A stretch of DNA of 64,000 nt, taken from an uncultured Ruminococcus sp. GTDB lineage: Bacteria; Bacillota; Clostridia; Oscillospirales; Ruminococcaceae. Below, piece after piece: positions 35,217-43,456 of this stretch. The stretch lies in the NCBI GenBank assembly GCA_910584195.1, contig CAJTYV010000005.1:1-64000 (forward strand), in the 5' to 3' direction. Numbering within the stretch: the stretch's first letter is position 1; each line of letters starts with the position of its first letter. A program made the translations under genes and the position numbers. The notes under the pieces were generated by a model. That model was not told the origin of the DNA. It ran no database searches and saw nothing but the letters and a program-made list of their open reading frames with translations.

Positions 35217-35885
35217 ATGGATTCAAATAAAAAAATAGTTATCGAAAAAAGAATAAACAAAACAGGAGAAAATCTAAAGAGGAATAATATGGAGTTTTAC
35301 TACGCTCCTACAAAAAAAGATGTAAAAGGCATTGTTGAATCGCTTCTCCGCGAAGGAGATGTCATAACCCACGGCGGTACTGTCTCGATGACTGAGTGCG
35401 GTATAGATGATCTCGTCAAATCACCGAAATACAGCTATCTCGACCGTTCATCCTGTCCGCCGGAGGAAGTTCCTGAGCTTTACAGAAAAGCATTCTTTTC
35501 TGATGTTTATATTTCAAGCTCAAATGCAATAACCGAGGATGGGGTACTGTACAACGTTGACGGAAACAGCAACAGGATAGCTGCCATTGCTTTCGGACCT
35601 AAGTCTGTCATTATTATTGCCGGATACAACAAAATTGTTAAGAATCTTGAACAGGCTGAGATTCGCGTAAAAATGGAAGCTGCTCCTCCAAACTGCGTCC
35701 GGCTAAGCTGCAAAACGCCATGCTTTGAAACCGGCGAATGCGTTTCGCTTAGAATGCACGAACGTCAGATTTACGACGGATGCAGCGGCGATGGACGTAT
35801 CTGCTGCAACTACCTTATTTCCGCACAGCAGCGTCATAAAGGAAGAATAAAGGTCATTATCGTTGGCGAGGAATTGGGATATTAA
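35217..35885 (+). CDS. LUD-domain protein (LutC/DUF162-like)
   Basis: 222 aa. GDVITHGGTVSMTECGI and the patterns SSNAITEDGVLYNVDGNSNR and AFGPKSVIIIAGYNKIV are the LUD domain. Six Cys in CVRLSCKTPCFETGEC and GRICCNYL suggest a bound metal. Family members help lactate oxidation (LutABC), but stand-alone copies in Clostridia have no proven role. RBS CGGAGG precedes ATG 35217. MATE and nudC follow on the same strand. Confidence 0.87.
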   Translation: MDSNKKIVIEKRINKTGENLKRNNMEFYYAPTKKDVKGIVESLLREGDVITHGGTVSMTECGIDDLVKSPKYSYLDRSSCPPEEVPELYRKAFFSDVYISSSNAITEDGVLYNVDGNSNRIAAIAFGPKSVIIIAGYNKIVKNLEQAEIRVKMEAAPPNCVRLSCKTPCFETGECVSLRMHERQIYDGCSGDGRICCNYLISAQQRHKGRIKVIIVGEELGY

Positions 35886-35904
35886 TAATTAAGAAGGTCA
35901 AAAA

Positions 35905-37320
35905 ATGAACAAAAATGAGAAAAATAATCCGCTGGGAACTGCTTCCGTATCAGGTCTTATGGTAAAATTTGCAGTCCCCAGTATTATCGGAATGCTTGTA
36001 AGCGCACTTTATAACATTGTAGATCAATTATTTATCGGACAAGGCGTTGGTACTGACGGAAATGCGGCTACAAATATTGCTTTTCCATTTTCAACCATGT
36101 GTATTGCCGCAGCGCTTCTGCTCGGGATAGGCGGCGCTTCCTGCTTTAATCTTACTATGGGGCGCGGAGACTCCAAACGTGCCGGTTATTTTGCGGCAAA
36201 TGCCATTACAATGCTTACAGGAGCAGGAATTGTTCTCAGCGTATTTACGCTTATATTTCTTACTCCCCTTTTGAAGCTTTTTGGTTCTCCCGACAACATT
36301 TTGCCGTATGCAAAAGATTATGTGGCTGTTTCAGCTATAGGCTTTCCGTTTTTGATACTCGCAACAGGCGGCGGACATATCATTCGTGCCGATGGAAGTC
36401 CTCAAATGACAATGGCGGTTAATCTTACGGGAGCTGCTGTAAATACGGTTCTCGACGCACTTTTCGTACTTGTTTTTCAATGGGGAATGAAAGGCGCTGC
36501 TGCTGCAACCGTTATAGGTCAGGCGGCTTCTGCGATTCTCGTAATCGTTTATATACGCAAGTTCAAGACAGTTAAGCTTACTTTATCACATTTCAAACCG
36601 CAATTCAGAATAGTTAGCCGAATCTGTTCTATCGGCATGGCTTCATGCTTCAATCAGCTTGCTATTGCCGTTGTACAGATAGTTCTCAACAATTCTCTGA
36701 AGTACTACGGCGGACTTTCAAAATACGGAGAATCTGAACCGTTAGCTGTAGCAGGAATCGTTATGAAAGTAAATATGATAGTTTTCTCTATAGTTATCGG
36801 ACTTGCTCAGGGAACTCAGCCTATTGAAAGCTTCAATTACGGTGCAAAAAAATATGACCGTGTAAAGGCTGCATATAAGCTTGCAATAATAACCGGAGGA
36901 GCTTTGTCAATTGCGGCGTTTATATTATTCCAGCTTATACCCAAACATATATTGTCCGTTTTCGGTACGGGCACGAAAACATATTTTGAGCTTGGAAGCA
37001 GATTTTTCAGAATATTTTTGTTTTTCACTTGGCTCAATTGTATACAGCCTATTTCGTCTACATTTTTCACATCCATAGGAAAACCGATAAAGGGCGTATT
37101 CCTCTCTCTTACAAGACAAATAATTTTCTTTGTGCCGATTTTGCTTATACTTCCTAAATTTTTCGGTATTGACGGAATATTATACACAGGTCCTATTGCC
37201 GATCTGCTTTCTGGAATTATTGCAGTTGCAATGACAGCATACGAATTTAATTTAATGAATAAATCGAAAATACAAGGTGATATTTATGATACAGGATATT
37301 TACCCTCAGGAATTCAATAA
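35905..37320 (+). CDS. MATE-family multidrug efflux protein
   Basis: 471 aa with twelve predicted helices. The start VKFAVPSIIGMLVSALYNIVDQLFIGQGVG is the standard MATE opening and the two halves repeat this pattern (second near 235). It would export cationic drugs by Na+ or H+ antiport. It follows the LUD gene by 19 bases and overlaps nudC by 35 bases. Confidence 0.93.
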   Translation: MNKNEKNNPLGTASVSGLMVKFAVPSIIGMLVSALYNIVDQLFIGQGVGTDGNAATNIAFPFSTMCIAAALLLGIGGASCFNLTMGRGDSKRAGYFAANAITMLTGAGIVLSVFTLIFLTPLLKLFGSPDNILPYAKDYVAVSAIGFPFLILATGGGHIIRADGSPQMTMAVNLTGAAVNTVLDALFVLVFQWGMKGAAAATVIGQAASAILVIVYIRKFKTVKLTLSHFKPQFRIVSRICSIGMASCFNQLAIAVVQIVLNNSLKYYGGLSKYGESEPLAVAGIVMKVNMIVFSIVIGLAQGTQPIESFNYGAKKYDRVKAAYKLAIITGGALSIAAFILFQLIPKHILSVFGTGTKTYFELGSRFFRIFLFFTWLNCIQPISSTFFTSIGKPIKGVFLSLTRQIIFFVPILLILPKFFGIDGILYTGPIADLLSGIIAVAMTAYEFNLMNKSKIQGDIYDTGYLPSGIQ

Positions 37321-38113
37321 TCAATATTTCCCGAACGCCGAACCCGATGAAAACAGTTATATTATGTGCTTTAACGGCAATAAGGTGCTTTGCGATATAA
37401 ATTCAGACAGTCTTTTCCCAACGATCTCGCAGCTGAAAGCTTCCACGGATATTATATATCTTTTTTCTGTCGGAGACGTTAAATACTTCCTTGCATTGAA
37501 TTATTCATCGGCAGAAGAAAAATTTTCTGAGATATGCATTAAAAAACTGAGACATGAAAAATATGAAATGCGTGATAAACTGTTCGCACTTTTTACTTCC
37601 TATCATCTTTATAAGTGGTATATTTCCAGCCGATTCTGCGGCGAATGCGGAGGAAAAACAGTTCCATGCACAAGAGAACGCGCTCTGCTTTGTACAGGAT
37701 GCGGAGAGCTGATTTACCCAAGAATAAATCCTGCCGTTATAGTCGGAATAATAAACGGAAACAGTATCCTTGTAACACGATATGTAAAAAGCCGAGGTGT
37801 TGAAAGCGATGCGCTTGTGGCCGGTTACATGGAAATAGGCGAAACTCCTGAAGATACTGTTCGCCGCGAGGTTATGGAAGAAGTCGGATTAAATGTCAAG
37901 AACATCCGTTACTACAAATCTCAGCCCTGGGGATACTCCTCAGGGCTGCTGCTCGGATTTTTCTGTGATGTTGACGGCTGTGCAGAAGTAAAACTTGAAG
38001 AAGATGAACTGAGTACGGCAAAATGGGTAAAATATCAAGACATTCAAGGGCAGCCTGACGATTTAAGTCTTACACACGAAATGATGATATTTTTCAAAAA
38101 TCAGAATTCGTAA
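37286..38113 (+). CDS. nudC: NADH pyrophosphatase / RNA de-NADding hydrolase
   Basis: 275 aa from ATG 37286, just after an AGGTGA site; GTG 37277 is less likely. The zinc ribbon CGECGG...CTGCG (about 110-130) and the Nudix box GYMEIGETPEDTVRREVMEEVG (about 180) are complete, with the family-specific SQPW motif downstream. It hydrolyses NADH to NMNH and AMP and can remove NAD caps from RNA. It overlaps MATE upstream and converges with the GH25 gene, which it overlaps by 13 bases. Confidence 0.93.
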   Translation: MIQDIYPQEFNNQYFPNAEPDENSYIMCFNGNKVLCDINSDSLFPTISQLKASTDIIYLFSVGDVKYFLALNYSSAEEKFSEICIKKLRHEKYEMRDKLFALFTSYHLYKWYISSRFCGECGGKTVPCTRERALLCTGCGELIYPRINPAVIVGIINGNSILVTRYVKSRGVESDALVAGYMEIGETPEDTVRREVMEEVGLNVKNIRYYKSQPWGYSSGLLLGFFCDVDGCAEVKLEEDELSTAKWVKYQDIQGQPDDLSLTHEMMIFFKNQNS

Positions 38114-38784
38114 TCTCTGATCACTGTTTTACCGTCTATTATTACGGAGATCTTGTGTTTCTGCGGTTCGTCTTTAGTATATCCGTTTAGGCCTGCTTCA
38201 CGTATAATTTTAGGATAATCCTCATACGCTTCGTTGAGGTCTACATTTCCGCTGATACCATTTATTTTACCCGTTGATGATTTCTGCCACATTCCGTACT
38301 CAACGCTCACATCAGGTTTTCGGCTGTAATCGGCTATCCAAAGAGCGTATTTGCGGCGAATATCGTCTTCTGTATATGTCTTGAAAATATCGGCAGACAT
38401 ATAAAGTCCAGCAAAATAACCTGCGGATTCAAGAGTGCCTATAAACGTACGTATTATTGAACTTACAGCCGCTTTTCCCAATGCGAGTATCCTGCTGTCT
38501 TCAACATCATAGTAGATCGGATATTCAAAGCGTTTGCCGCGAATCACTTCAAGACATGCCTCTGCTTCCCGTTTAGCGTCTTCAGCTGATTTCGCATAGC
38601 TGAACCAGTACGCTCCGCATGGTATGCCCGCTGATGTACATCCAATGTAATTTTCTGAAAATTTATCGTCTGCCTGAGAAGCAAAACGACCGTAACCTGC
38701 TCTTATTATTGCAAAATCCGTTTTAACACGTTTCCAGTCAATATTTCCCTGCCATTCCGAAACATCAATTCCGTTTTTTATCAT
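38101..38784 (-). CDS. GH25 lysozyme (muramidase), cytoplasmic form
   Basis: 227 aa from ATG 38784, six bases after GGAGGT; the longer frame from 38808 is not favoured. GIDVSEWQGNIDW, AIIRAGYGRF, YDVED and IWIADY are the GH25 barrel, with the catalytic Asp and Glu in DVED. There is no signal peptide or wall-binding domain, so export would need a holin or lysis. Confidence 0.9.
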   Translation of the reverse strand: MIKNGIDVSEWQGNIDWKRVKTDFAIIRAGYGRFASQADDKFSENYIGCTSAGIPCGAYWFSYAKSAEDAKREAEACLEVIRGKRFEYPIYYDVEDSRILALGKAAVSSIIRTFIGTLESAGYFAGLYMSADIFKTYTEDDIRRKYALWIADYSRKPDVSVEYGMWQKSSTGKINGISGNVDLNEAYEDYPKIIREAGLNGYTKDEPQKHKISVIIDGKTVIRDYEF

Positions 38785-38893
38785 AACAGCACCTCCAAAA
38801 GTTTTCAAAACATTATATGCAGTCGCTTCGTCAAATGATAATTGATCAAATCTGTATCTGATAATGCAGAAACTGTAACGTATGTCTTTTGCT

Positions 38894-39058
38894 TTAAATT
38901 TCTTCCCTTTCAGGATGTTTTATCTTTCGTGAATATTTTTGTTTTTGCTCCGCAACGCGTGTAACGGGATTCAATCCGTTCCAGTCACGCCGTTTGGCGG
39001 CATCAAGTTTCTTGCGAGCTTTTTTGCTCATTTTTTCGTATGGTACAAACTTCTCCAA
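38894..39058 (-). CDS. Small basic protein linked to rtcB, 54 aa
   Basis: TTG start at 39058, eight bases after GGGGAGGAA, stop at 38894. It reads (M)EKFVPYEKMSKKARKK, then RRDWNGLNPVTRV and ends KHPEREEI. The pattern KFVPYEKLSKKxxRxxD...NPVTR is one I associate with tiny conserved proteins in Firmicutes. It starts three bases after the rtcB stop, so it is the second gene of the rtcB operon. It is lysine/arginine-rich and may bind RNA. Function unknown. Confidence 0.75.
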   Translation of the reverse strand: MEKFVPYEKMSKKARKKLDAAKRRDWNGLNPVTRVAEQKQKYSRKIKHPEREEI

Positions 39059-39061
39059 AGC

Positions 39062-40267
39062 CTATTCCTCCCCTGCCTTAAAGTTGTATATAGGTTTGAT
39101 AATATCAAGTATCTCAGCAGTATCGCCGATATTTCCAAGTATGTCGTCTATTGACTTGTATGCCATAGGACACTCGTCAAGAGTCTGTGAATTTACGGAT
39201 GTGGTATATATACCGTTCATCTGCTTTTTATACTCGCTGACAGTGAAGCTCATCTTGGCCTTTGCGCGTGACATAATACGTCCCGCACCGTGAGGAGCTG
39301 AACAGTTCCAGTCGGGATTTCCCCTGCCCCGGCATATCAGACTCCCGTCTCTCATGTTTATGGGGATAAGCAGACGTTCTCCTGATTTTGCTGAAACCGC
39401 GCCTTTTCTAAGTATCATCTCATCCGTGTCGATGTAATTGTGAACAGTCGTGAATCGGTCGGTTACGTGCAATCCCATTCCCTTTATTATTTCATCGATC
39501 ATTGCTTGACGGTTTAGCATTGCAAACTCCTGAACGATTTTCATATCGTGGATATACTGCTCAAAAAGCTCGCCTTCCGTATATGCGAGATGTTTCGGAA
39601 CATCAGTTCGCTTTGTGGATTTCAGCTTTTTTTTCTCAGTCTCTATCTGCTTTTGCCTGCCTTCTGATTTTAATTGTGCAATAAGTTTCTGAACATCTTC
39701 ATCAGAGCTTTTATTCAGTCGCTTATACGCTTCCTCCTGATAATATTTCGCTGTCTCAACTCCAAGATGACGCGAGCCTGAGTGAACTACTATATACAGC
39801 TGACCATCGCTTCCTTTGTCTGCTTCAATAAAATGATTTCCTCCTCCGAGAGTTCCTATGCTATGTTCTGCTCTGTGAGGATTTATGTGCTTATAGCAGT
39901 AAAGCTTTTTCAGGTCAATCTGCGATGTATACCTGTGCGGAGTTTTGCGTATGTCAAATCCCGATGGAATCCTATCATAAATCAGTTTATCAAGCTTTTG
40001 CATTTCAATATGCCTTTCCTTGAGAACTATAGTTTCCATTCCGCAGCCAATGTCAACTCCCACAAGATTCGGCACAACTTTATCTGTTATAGTCATAGTT
40101 GTTCCGATCGTACATCCTGCGCCGGCATGAACATCGGGCATAATACGTATCTTTGAACCCTTACTCATGGATTGACTGCAAAGCTCTATTATCTGTGCGA
40201 TAGCGCTTTCATCAATAATATCTGTAAACACCTTTGCCGAATTGTACTTTCCGTTTAAAATAATCAT
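39062..40267 (-). CDS. rtcB: RtcB-family RNA ligase
   Basis: 401 aa from ATG 40267, seven bases after AAGGAA; the frame from 40282 starts in the leader. GVDIGCGM (about 75), GGGNHFIE (about 140), HSGSRHLG (about 160) and the guanylated-His motif APHGAGRIMSRAKA (about 330) are present. It joins 3'-phosphate or cyclic phosphate to 5'-OH RNA ends with GTP and Mn2+, for tRNA or rRNA repair. Expression appears controlled by the terminator at 40323-40355. Confidence 0.95.
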   Translation of the reverse strand: MIILNGKYNSAKVFTDIIDESAIAQIIELCSQSMSKGSKIRIMPDVHAGAGCTIGTTMTITDKVVPNLVGVDIGCGMETIVLKERHIEMQKLDKLIYDRIPSGFDIRKTPHRYTSQIDLKKLYCYKHINPHRAEHSIGTLGGGNHFIEADKGSDGQLYIVVHSGSRHLGVETAKYYQEEAYKRLNKSSDEDVQKLIAQLKSEGRQKQIETEKKKLKSTKRTDVPKHLAYTEGELFEQYIHDMKIVQEFAMLNRQAMIDEIIKGMGLHVTDRFTTVHNYIDTDEMILRKGAVSAKSGERLLIPINMRDGSLICRGRGNPDWNCSAPHGAGRIMSRAKAKMSFTVSEYKKQMNGIYTTSVNSQTLDECPMAYKSIDDILGNIGDTAEILDIIKPIYNFKAGEE

Positions 40268-40322
40268 ATGTTTTCCTTTCATATCAGTGCCTGCTGTTAC
40301 GTGAAGCTTTCACTGCCGTCAC

Positions 40323-40355
40323 AAAAAAAGCACCTCCGCATAAACGCAGAAGTGC
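40323..40355 (-). terminator. Attenuator-like terminator ahead of rtcB
   Basis: Ten-bp stem on the minus strand (40346-40355 with 40330-40339, loop GTTTAT) followed by seven T. It lies between the promoter at 40501 and the rtcB start at 40267, so rtcB needs readthrough. Confidence 0.8.
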
Positions 40356-40382
40356 ATTATATCGCAATATATGAGAAATCAC

Positions 40383-40466
40383 TCAAATACAGCAGTATTG
40401 CAGGCAAACTTCTTGCTTATGACTTATGTATTTCGTTGTCGGATAAAAGTATTTTTTTGTGAACAT
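40383..40466 (-). CDS. Candidate 27-aa leader peptide of rtcB
   Basis: ATG 40466 follows an AAGGACGGTGAG site and the frame ends at 40383, 28 bases before the attenuator stem. The peptide begins MFTKKYFYPTTKY and ends EVCLQYCCI (Tyr and Cys rich). The position suggests translation-coupled attenuation, but no antiterminator pairing was worked out. Confidence 0.4.
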   Translation of the reverse strand: MFTKKYFYPTTKYISHKQEVCLQYCCI

Positions 40467-40500
40467 GAAGCTCACCGTCCTTTCGATTAATATATTTGGG

Positions 40501-40529
40501 ATTATAACATACTTTTACATATTTGTCAA
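40501..40529 (-). promoter_or_regulatory. Sigma-A promoter of the rtcB leader
   Basis: Consensus TTGACA (40524-40529 on minus), 17 bases, TATAAT (40501-40506). Confidence 0.88.
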
Positions 40530-40607
40530 GCATGTTAAAAAAATTTTTAAGACATTTCTAATAATAATTAATTTAAACCTTAAACTTGAGATATAGATTC
40601 GACATAA

Positions 40608-40769
40608 TAGACCTCCTCGGAAACTAAAACGCACTATCTGACTTGTCTTTTTGCGTTTTGCTTTGTCAGCTTTTCTTGCAATACATACAGTATTCCTGCA
40701 AAAACCTGACTTTGCAAAACACAAAGATCCCTGCGCCATACAGCACATTTTAGTTTCCGAGGAAGTCTA
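40608..40769. repeat. MITE-like palindromic element, about 160 bp
   Basis: Terminal inverted repeats at 40608-40634 and 40743-40769 share the core TCCTCGGAAACTAAAA with two or three differences. The interior also mirrors itself around 40685 (TTGCAATAC against GTATTCCTGCAA, TTTTGC against GCAAAA). The ends differ from those of the element at 31506. The minus-strand open frame inside it is a by-product of the palindrome. Confidence 0.65.
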
Positions 40770-40810
40770 ATAAGAACCTCATAGTAAAAATTGCAAACGG
40801 AGATGATAAA

Positions 40811-41323
40811 GTGTTTTTTATACTTTTATTTATAGGGTTATTTTTCTTATTCATTACATATGCAGCTGCGCCTATTGAAAGCAGAGTGAAAGGTAAATTT
40901 GTTTCCGGAATGCCCGGATTCGGAGGGTTGTTTATTGCCTTGGCGTTTTTAATTACGCCGCATAAGTGGCTTGCTATCCTATGTTTGGCGGACTGGAAAA
41001 TACTTTATTTCTTTTTTATAGTCGTTCCTAACGCTATATTACATCAAAAAGAAATTAAAAATCGTCCACTCCCCCAAAAAATAAACAATGAGCCAATTAT
41101 AATGCGCACTAAATATAAACATAATTATAATGAAATTTTTGAACCCAATAAAAATTTTGAACATGTACATGCTGTATGTTACTATGCTATTTCCGAAAGT
41201 GATCGAACATATGCTTTGTTAAGCTTAGATGTGAATTTTAAAATATTAAAAAAAGATTATTTTCATACAGTAGAAAAATGCAGAGATTCAGTCGAAAAAA
41301 ACATAAAATGGATATATATGTAA
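40811..41323 (+). CDS. Unknown membrane protein, 170 aa
   Basis: GTG start at 40811 behind CGGAG. Two to three helices in the first ~85 residues, then a hydrophilic, Lys/His-rich cytoplasmic part. No family recognised. Base use is AT-rich compared with neighbours and it borders a MITE-like element, so it may be acquired. Confidence 0.5.
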   Translation: MFFILLFIGLFFLFITYAAAPIESRVKGKFVSGMPGFGGLFIALAFLITPHKWLAILCLADWKILYFFFIVVPNAILHQKEIKNRPLPQKINNEPIIMRTKYKHNYNEIFEPNKNFEHVHAVCYYAISESDRTYALLSLDVNFKILKKDYFHTVEKCRDSVEKNIKWIYM

Positions 41324-41365
41324 TATTATTAATCAAACCTGATTAAAAAATATTCAGCATATATA

Positions 41366-41394
41366 TTGACAATATTGCGAAAATAAAGTAAAAT
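41366..41394 (+). promoter_or_regulatory. Sigma-A promoter of the pyridoxamine kinase gene
   Basis: TTGACA (41366-41371), 17 bases, TAAAAT (41389-41394). Confidence 0.7.
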
Positions 41395-41427
41395 ATAATT
41401 ATATTGATAATGAAAGAATGATATATA

Positions 41428-42267
41428 ATGAAAAAAATAGTAACCATTCAGGATATTTCCTGTTTCGGAAAATGTTCGCTTACCGTTGCTCTGCCAATAA
41501 TTTCTGCAATGGGGATAGAGACGGCAGTTATCCCAACCGCTGTACTCTCCACACATACAGGCGGCTTCACAAACTATACTTTTCATGATCTCTCCGATGA
41601 TATTACTGACATTGCCAATCACTGGAAATCTCTTAATCTGCATTTTGATGCTATCTATACAGGTTATCTCGGATCAGCGTCACAGATAAAAATAGTTTCT
41701 GATTTTTTTGACCGCTTCAAAACATCTGATAATTTTATCGTAGTAGATCCTGTTCTTGGTGATCATGGTAAACTTTATGCAGGTTTTACGGACAAATTTG
41801 TTGCCAACATGCGTAAGCTCTGTGCCAAAGCTGATTACATTATGCCAAATATGACCGAAGCATGCTTGTTGCTCGGTTTACCTTATACGGAAAATTATAA
41901 CAAAAATTTTGTCAAAGAAACGCTTGAAAAGCTTTCCAAACTCGGTTGCCATATTCCAATACTGACAGGAGTTCGTTTTGATGAAAAATACGAAGGTGCA
42001 GCTGCTTACGATCCCGAGAAAGACGAGTATTTCTTCTCTTTCGATAAACATGTAAACCGCCGTCTGCATGGTACGGGAGATATTTTCGCAAGTGTTTTCA
42101 CAGGAGCGATAACTTTGAATAAATCAGTTCAGGAATCACTTGATATAGCAGTTAAGTTTATTGCAGATTGTATTGAAGCTACCATTCCATGTGCCGATGA
42201 AATGTGGTACGGAAGCTGCTTTGAAGTTTGTCTCGGAAAGCTCATTGATTATACAAAACAGCAGTGA
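41428..42267 (+). CDS. Pyridoxamine kinase (PdxY/PdxK-like)
   Basis: 279 aa. IQDISCFGKCSLTVALPIISAMG, PTAVLSTHTGGF, VDPVLGDHGKLY and the anion-hole LHGTGDIFASVFTGA are ribokinase-fold vitamin B6 kinase marks. It phosphorylates pyridoxal/pyridoxamine in salvage. The CSLTVALPI variant is the clostridial 'pyridoxamine kinase' type. It stands alone with its own promoter. Confidence 0.9.
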   Translation: MKKIVTIQDISCFGKCSLTVALPIISAMGIETAVIPTAVLSTHTGGFTNYTFHDLSDDITDIANHWKSLNLHFDAIYTGYLGSASQIKIVSDFFDRFKTSDNFIVVDPVLGDHGKLYAGFTDKFVANMRKLCAKADYIMPNMTEACLLLGLPYTENYNKNFVKETLEKLSKLGCHIPILTGVRFDEKYEGAAAYDPEKDEYFFSFDKHVNRRLHGTGDIFASVFTGAITLNKSVQESLDIAVKFIADCIEATIPCADEMWYGSCFEVCLGKLIDYTKQQ

Positions 42268-42320
42268 TTATCTATAACCGCAGATGCTGTCCCCCACCTC
42301 ATAGGCGCCGAACATCTTTA

Positions 42321-42392
42321 GATTCAGTCGGAGATATGATCTCCGACTGAATCCGGCTTACGATAGTAAGCCGTCTGCTTTTTGAAAGCAGA
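42321..42392. repeat. Three perfect hairpins set end to end
   Basis: Arms 42321-42335/42339-42353 (15 bp, loop ATG), 42354-42361/42366-42373 (8 bp, loop GATA) and 42374-42381/42385-42392 (8 bp, loop TTG) tile with no spare base between them. No T run follows. The sequence TGAATC near 42398 could compete for the first arm. A structured RNA 3' end of the kinase transcript or a recombination site are both possible. The rest of 42268-42527 shows nothing else. Confidence 0.7.
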
Positions 42393-42527
42393 GCTTTGAA
42401 TCATGCTATTATTCATTTAAGTGTTGTAAAATAGTCTCTCTATTAAATTTCTTTTGACCGTTTATAAAATATTGTTATATTTATGAAGCAATTTCCAATT
42501 TATTTACTTATTGAAACTGTTTTTCTA

Positions 42528-42556
42528 TTGACTTTTTTTAAAATTTATGGTATAAT
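42528..42556 (+). promoter_or_regulatory. Sigma-A promoter of the tRNA-Leu gene
   Basis: TTGACT (42528-42533), 17 bases, TATAAT (42551-42556), about 145 bases before the tRNA. Confidence 0.75.
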
Positions 42557-42709
42557 ATTTTTTGTAGTATTTATGTATTCTGAAATTACAACTTGCATAA
42601 TCATATTAATTACAATGTTGCAACGGAATAATACCAATTGTATTAATAATCTTTTTTGATTTCTGTTCAACAACCGTTTTTCATTTCAAAAGTGATAAAA
42701 ATTAAATTT

Positions 42710-43035
42710 GCCGCTGTGGTGGAATAGGCAGACACAAGGGACTTTAATGTTTGCACGTACACATATGTACGTCTGCGATTAGTTCGCAGAGAGTGCTTGC
42801 GGAGAAATCTGCAAAGTAGAAGTCGGCTAAAACGGCGAAGGCGCAAACAGAACGCCGTGCTAACTCGTAAGAGTGAGTGTAGAGACTTTACACCGACTAC
42901 CTAAGTTCGAAAGGATATGGTAAAGACCAAGTCCGGACTACAACATACGATTTTGTATGGCTATGGTGACATAGAGTAGTAAGAAAATCCCTCGCTGGCG
43001 ACAGCGTACCGGTTCAAGTCCGGTCAGCGGCACCA
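42710..43035 (+). tRNA. tRNA-Leu(UAA) interrupted by a group I intron, CCA encoded
   Basis: Exon 1 is 42710-42744 and exon 2 is 42984-43035. The acceptor GCCGCTG pairs with CAGCGGC, and anticodon stem AGGGA (42737-42741) pairs with TCCCT (42988-42992). The joined loop CTTAAAA gives anticodon UAA. The long variable arm CGCTG-GCGA-CAGCG and TTCAAGTC T-loop are those of a class II leucine tRNA. The mature molecule would be 87 nt with its CCA. Confidence 0.95.
42745..42983 (+). ncRNA. Group I self-splicing intron, 239 nt, in the tRNA-Leu anticodon
   Basis: Insertion is after U34; the intron ends in G42983 as group I introns must. Core pairings seen: P3 GTAG/TCGG (42816-42826) with CCGACTAC (42893-42900); P4 ACGGCG (42832-42837) with CGCCGT (42853-42858), followed by GTGCTAA; P6 ACTC/GAGT (42863-42874); P7 GACTT (42884-42888) with AAGTC (42929-42933). 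The 3' side has P9-like hairpins CATAC/GTATG and CTATG-GTGA-CATAG with a GNRA loop. Extra hairpins 5' of P3 enlarge P1-P2. No endonuclease ORF. Subgroup looks IA-like, but P1 was not assigned. Confidence 0.9.
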
Positions 43036-43067
43036 TATTTGTGGAGCAAAACAGATGCCCGCCCATT

Positions 43068-43092
43068 AAAACTCGTATCTACGAGTTTTTTT
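43068..43092 (+). terminator. Terminator of the tRNA-Leu transcript
   Basis: AAAACTCG/CGAGTTTT stem (43068-43075 with 43082-43089) and a seven-T tail. Confidence 0.85.
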
Positions 43093-43196
43093 GACAGTTA
43101 TGTGGCGAAAAATATTAAGCCGCAACCATTGTTTTTTGTAATTTTTACAATTAAATGAGATTCGAATCCTACACAAATAAAATTATGGAAAAATTC

Positions 43197-43236
43197 AAGG
43201 CGTATTTGAGAAAAAATTTCTCAGATATGCCTTTTT
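43197..43236 (+). terminator. Second terminator-like hairpin in the tRNA-MATE gap
   Basis: AAGGC-TAT-TGAGAAA against TTTCTCA-ATA-GCCTT (43197-43232, few mismatches) then TTTTT. The remainder of 43093-43395 shows no gene. Confidence 0.7.
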
Positions 43237-43395
43237 AACATACAAAATAAAATTTAAAGTTTAAAAAATGAATTAAAATAATGTTGAGCAAATCGGATTT
43301 TTCTGTCTTTTGAAAAGAGTACAGCATTTATCGAAGCTTGAATACTGTTTTTGATTCTTTATCAACTCTTTAGCCGTTTTTGTAAGTTCTAAAAC

Positions 43396-43424
43396 TTGCA
43401 AAATATGTATATTAGTGATATAAT
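43396..43424 (+). promoter_or_regulatory. Sigma-A promoter of the second MATE gene
   Basis: TTGCAA (43396-43401), 17 bases, TATAAT (43419-43424). Confidence 0.7.
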
Positions 43425-43456
43425 TATAAAAGATTTTATGAAACGGATGATGATAA

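Noticed and set aside
40515..40748. 77-codon minus-strand frame
   Set aside because: It is a by-product of the palindromic repeat, with no RBS.
42745..42983. Homing endonuclease in the tRNA intron
   Set aside because: No open frame longer than a few codons on either strand of the intron.
43158..43180. GATTCGAATCC-like piece resembling a tRNA T-loop
   Set aside because: No matching acceptor or D arm nearby; too short to call a tRNA remnant or attachment site.
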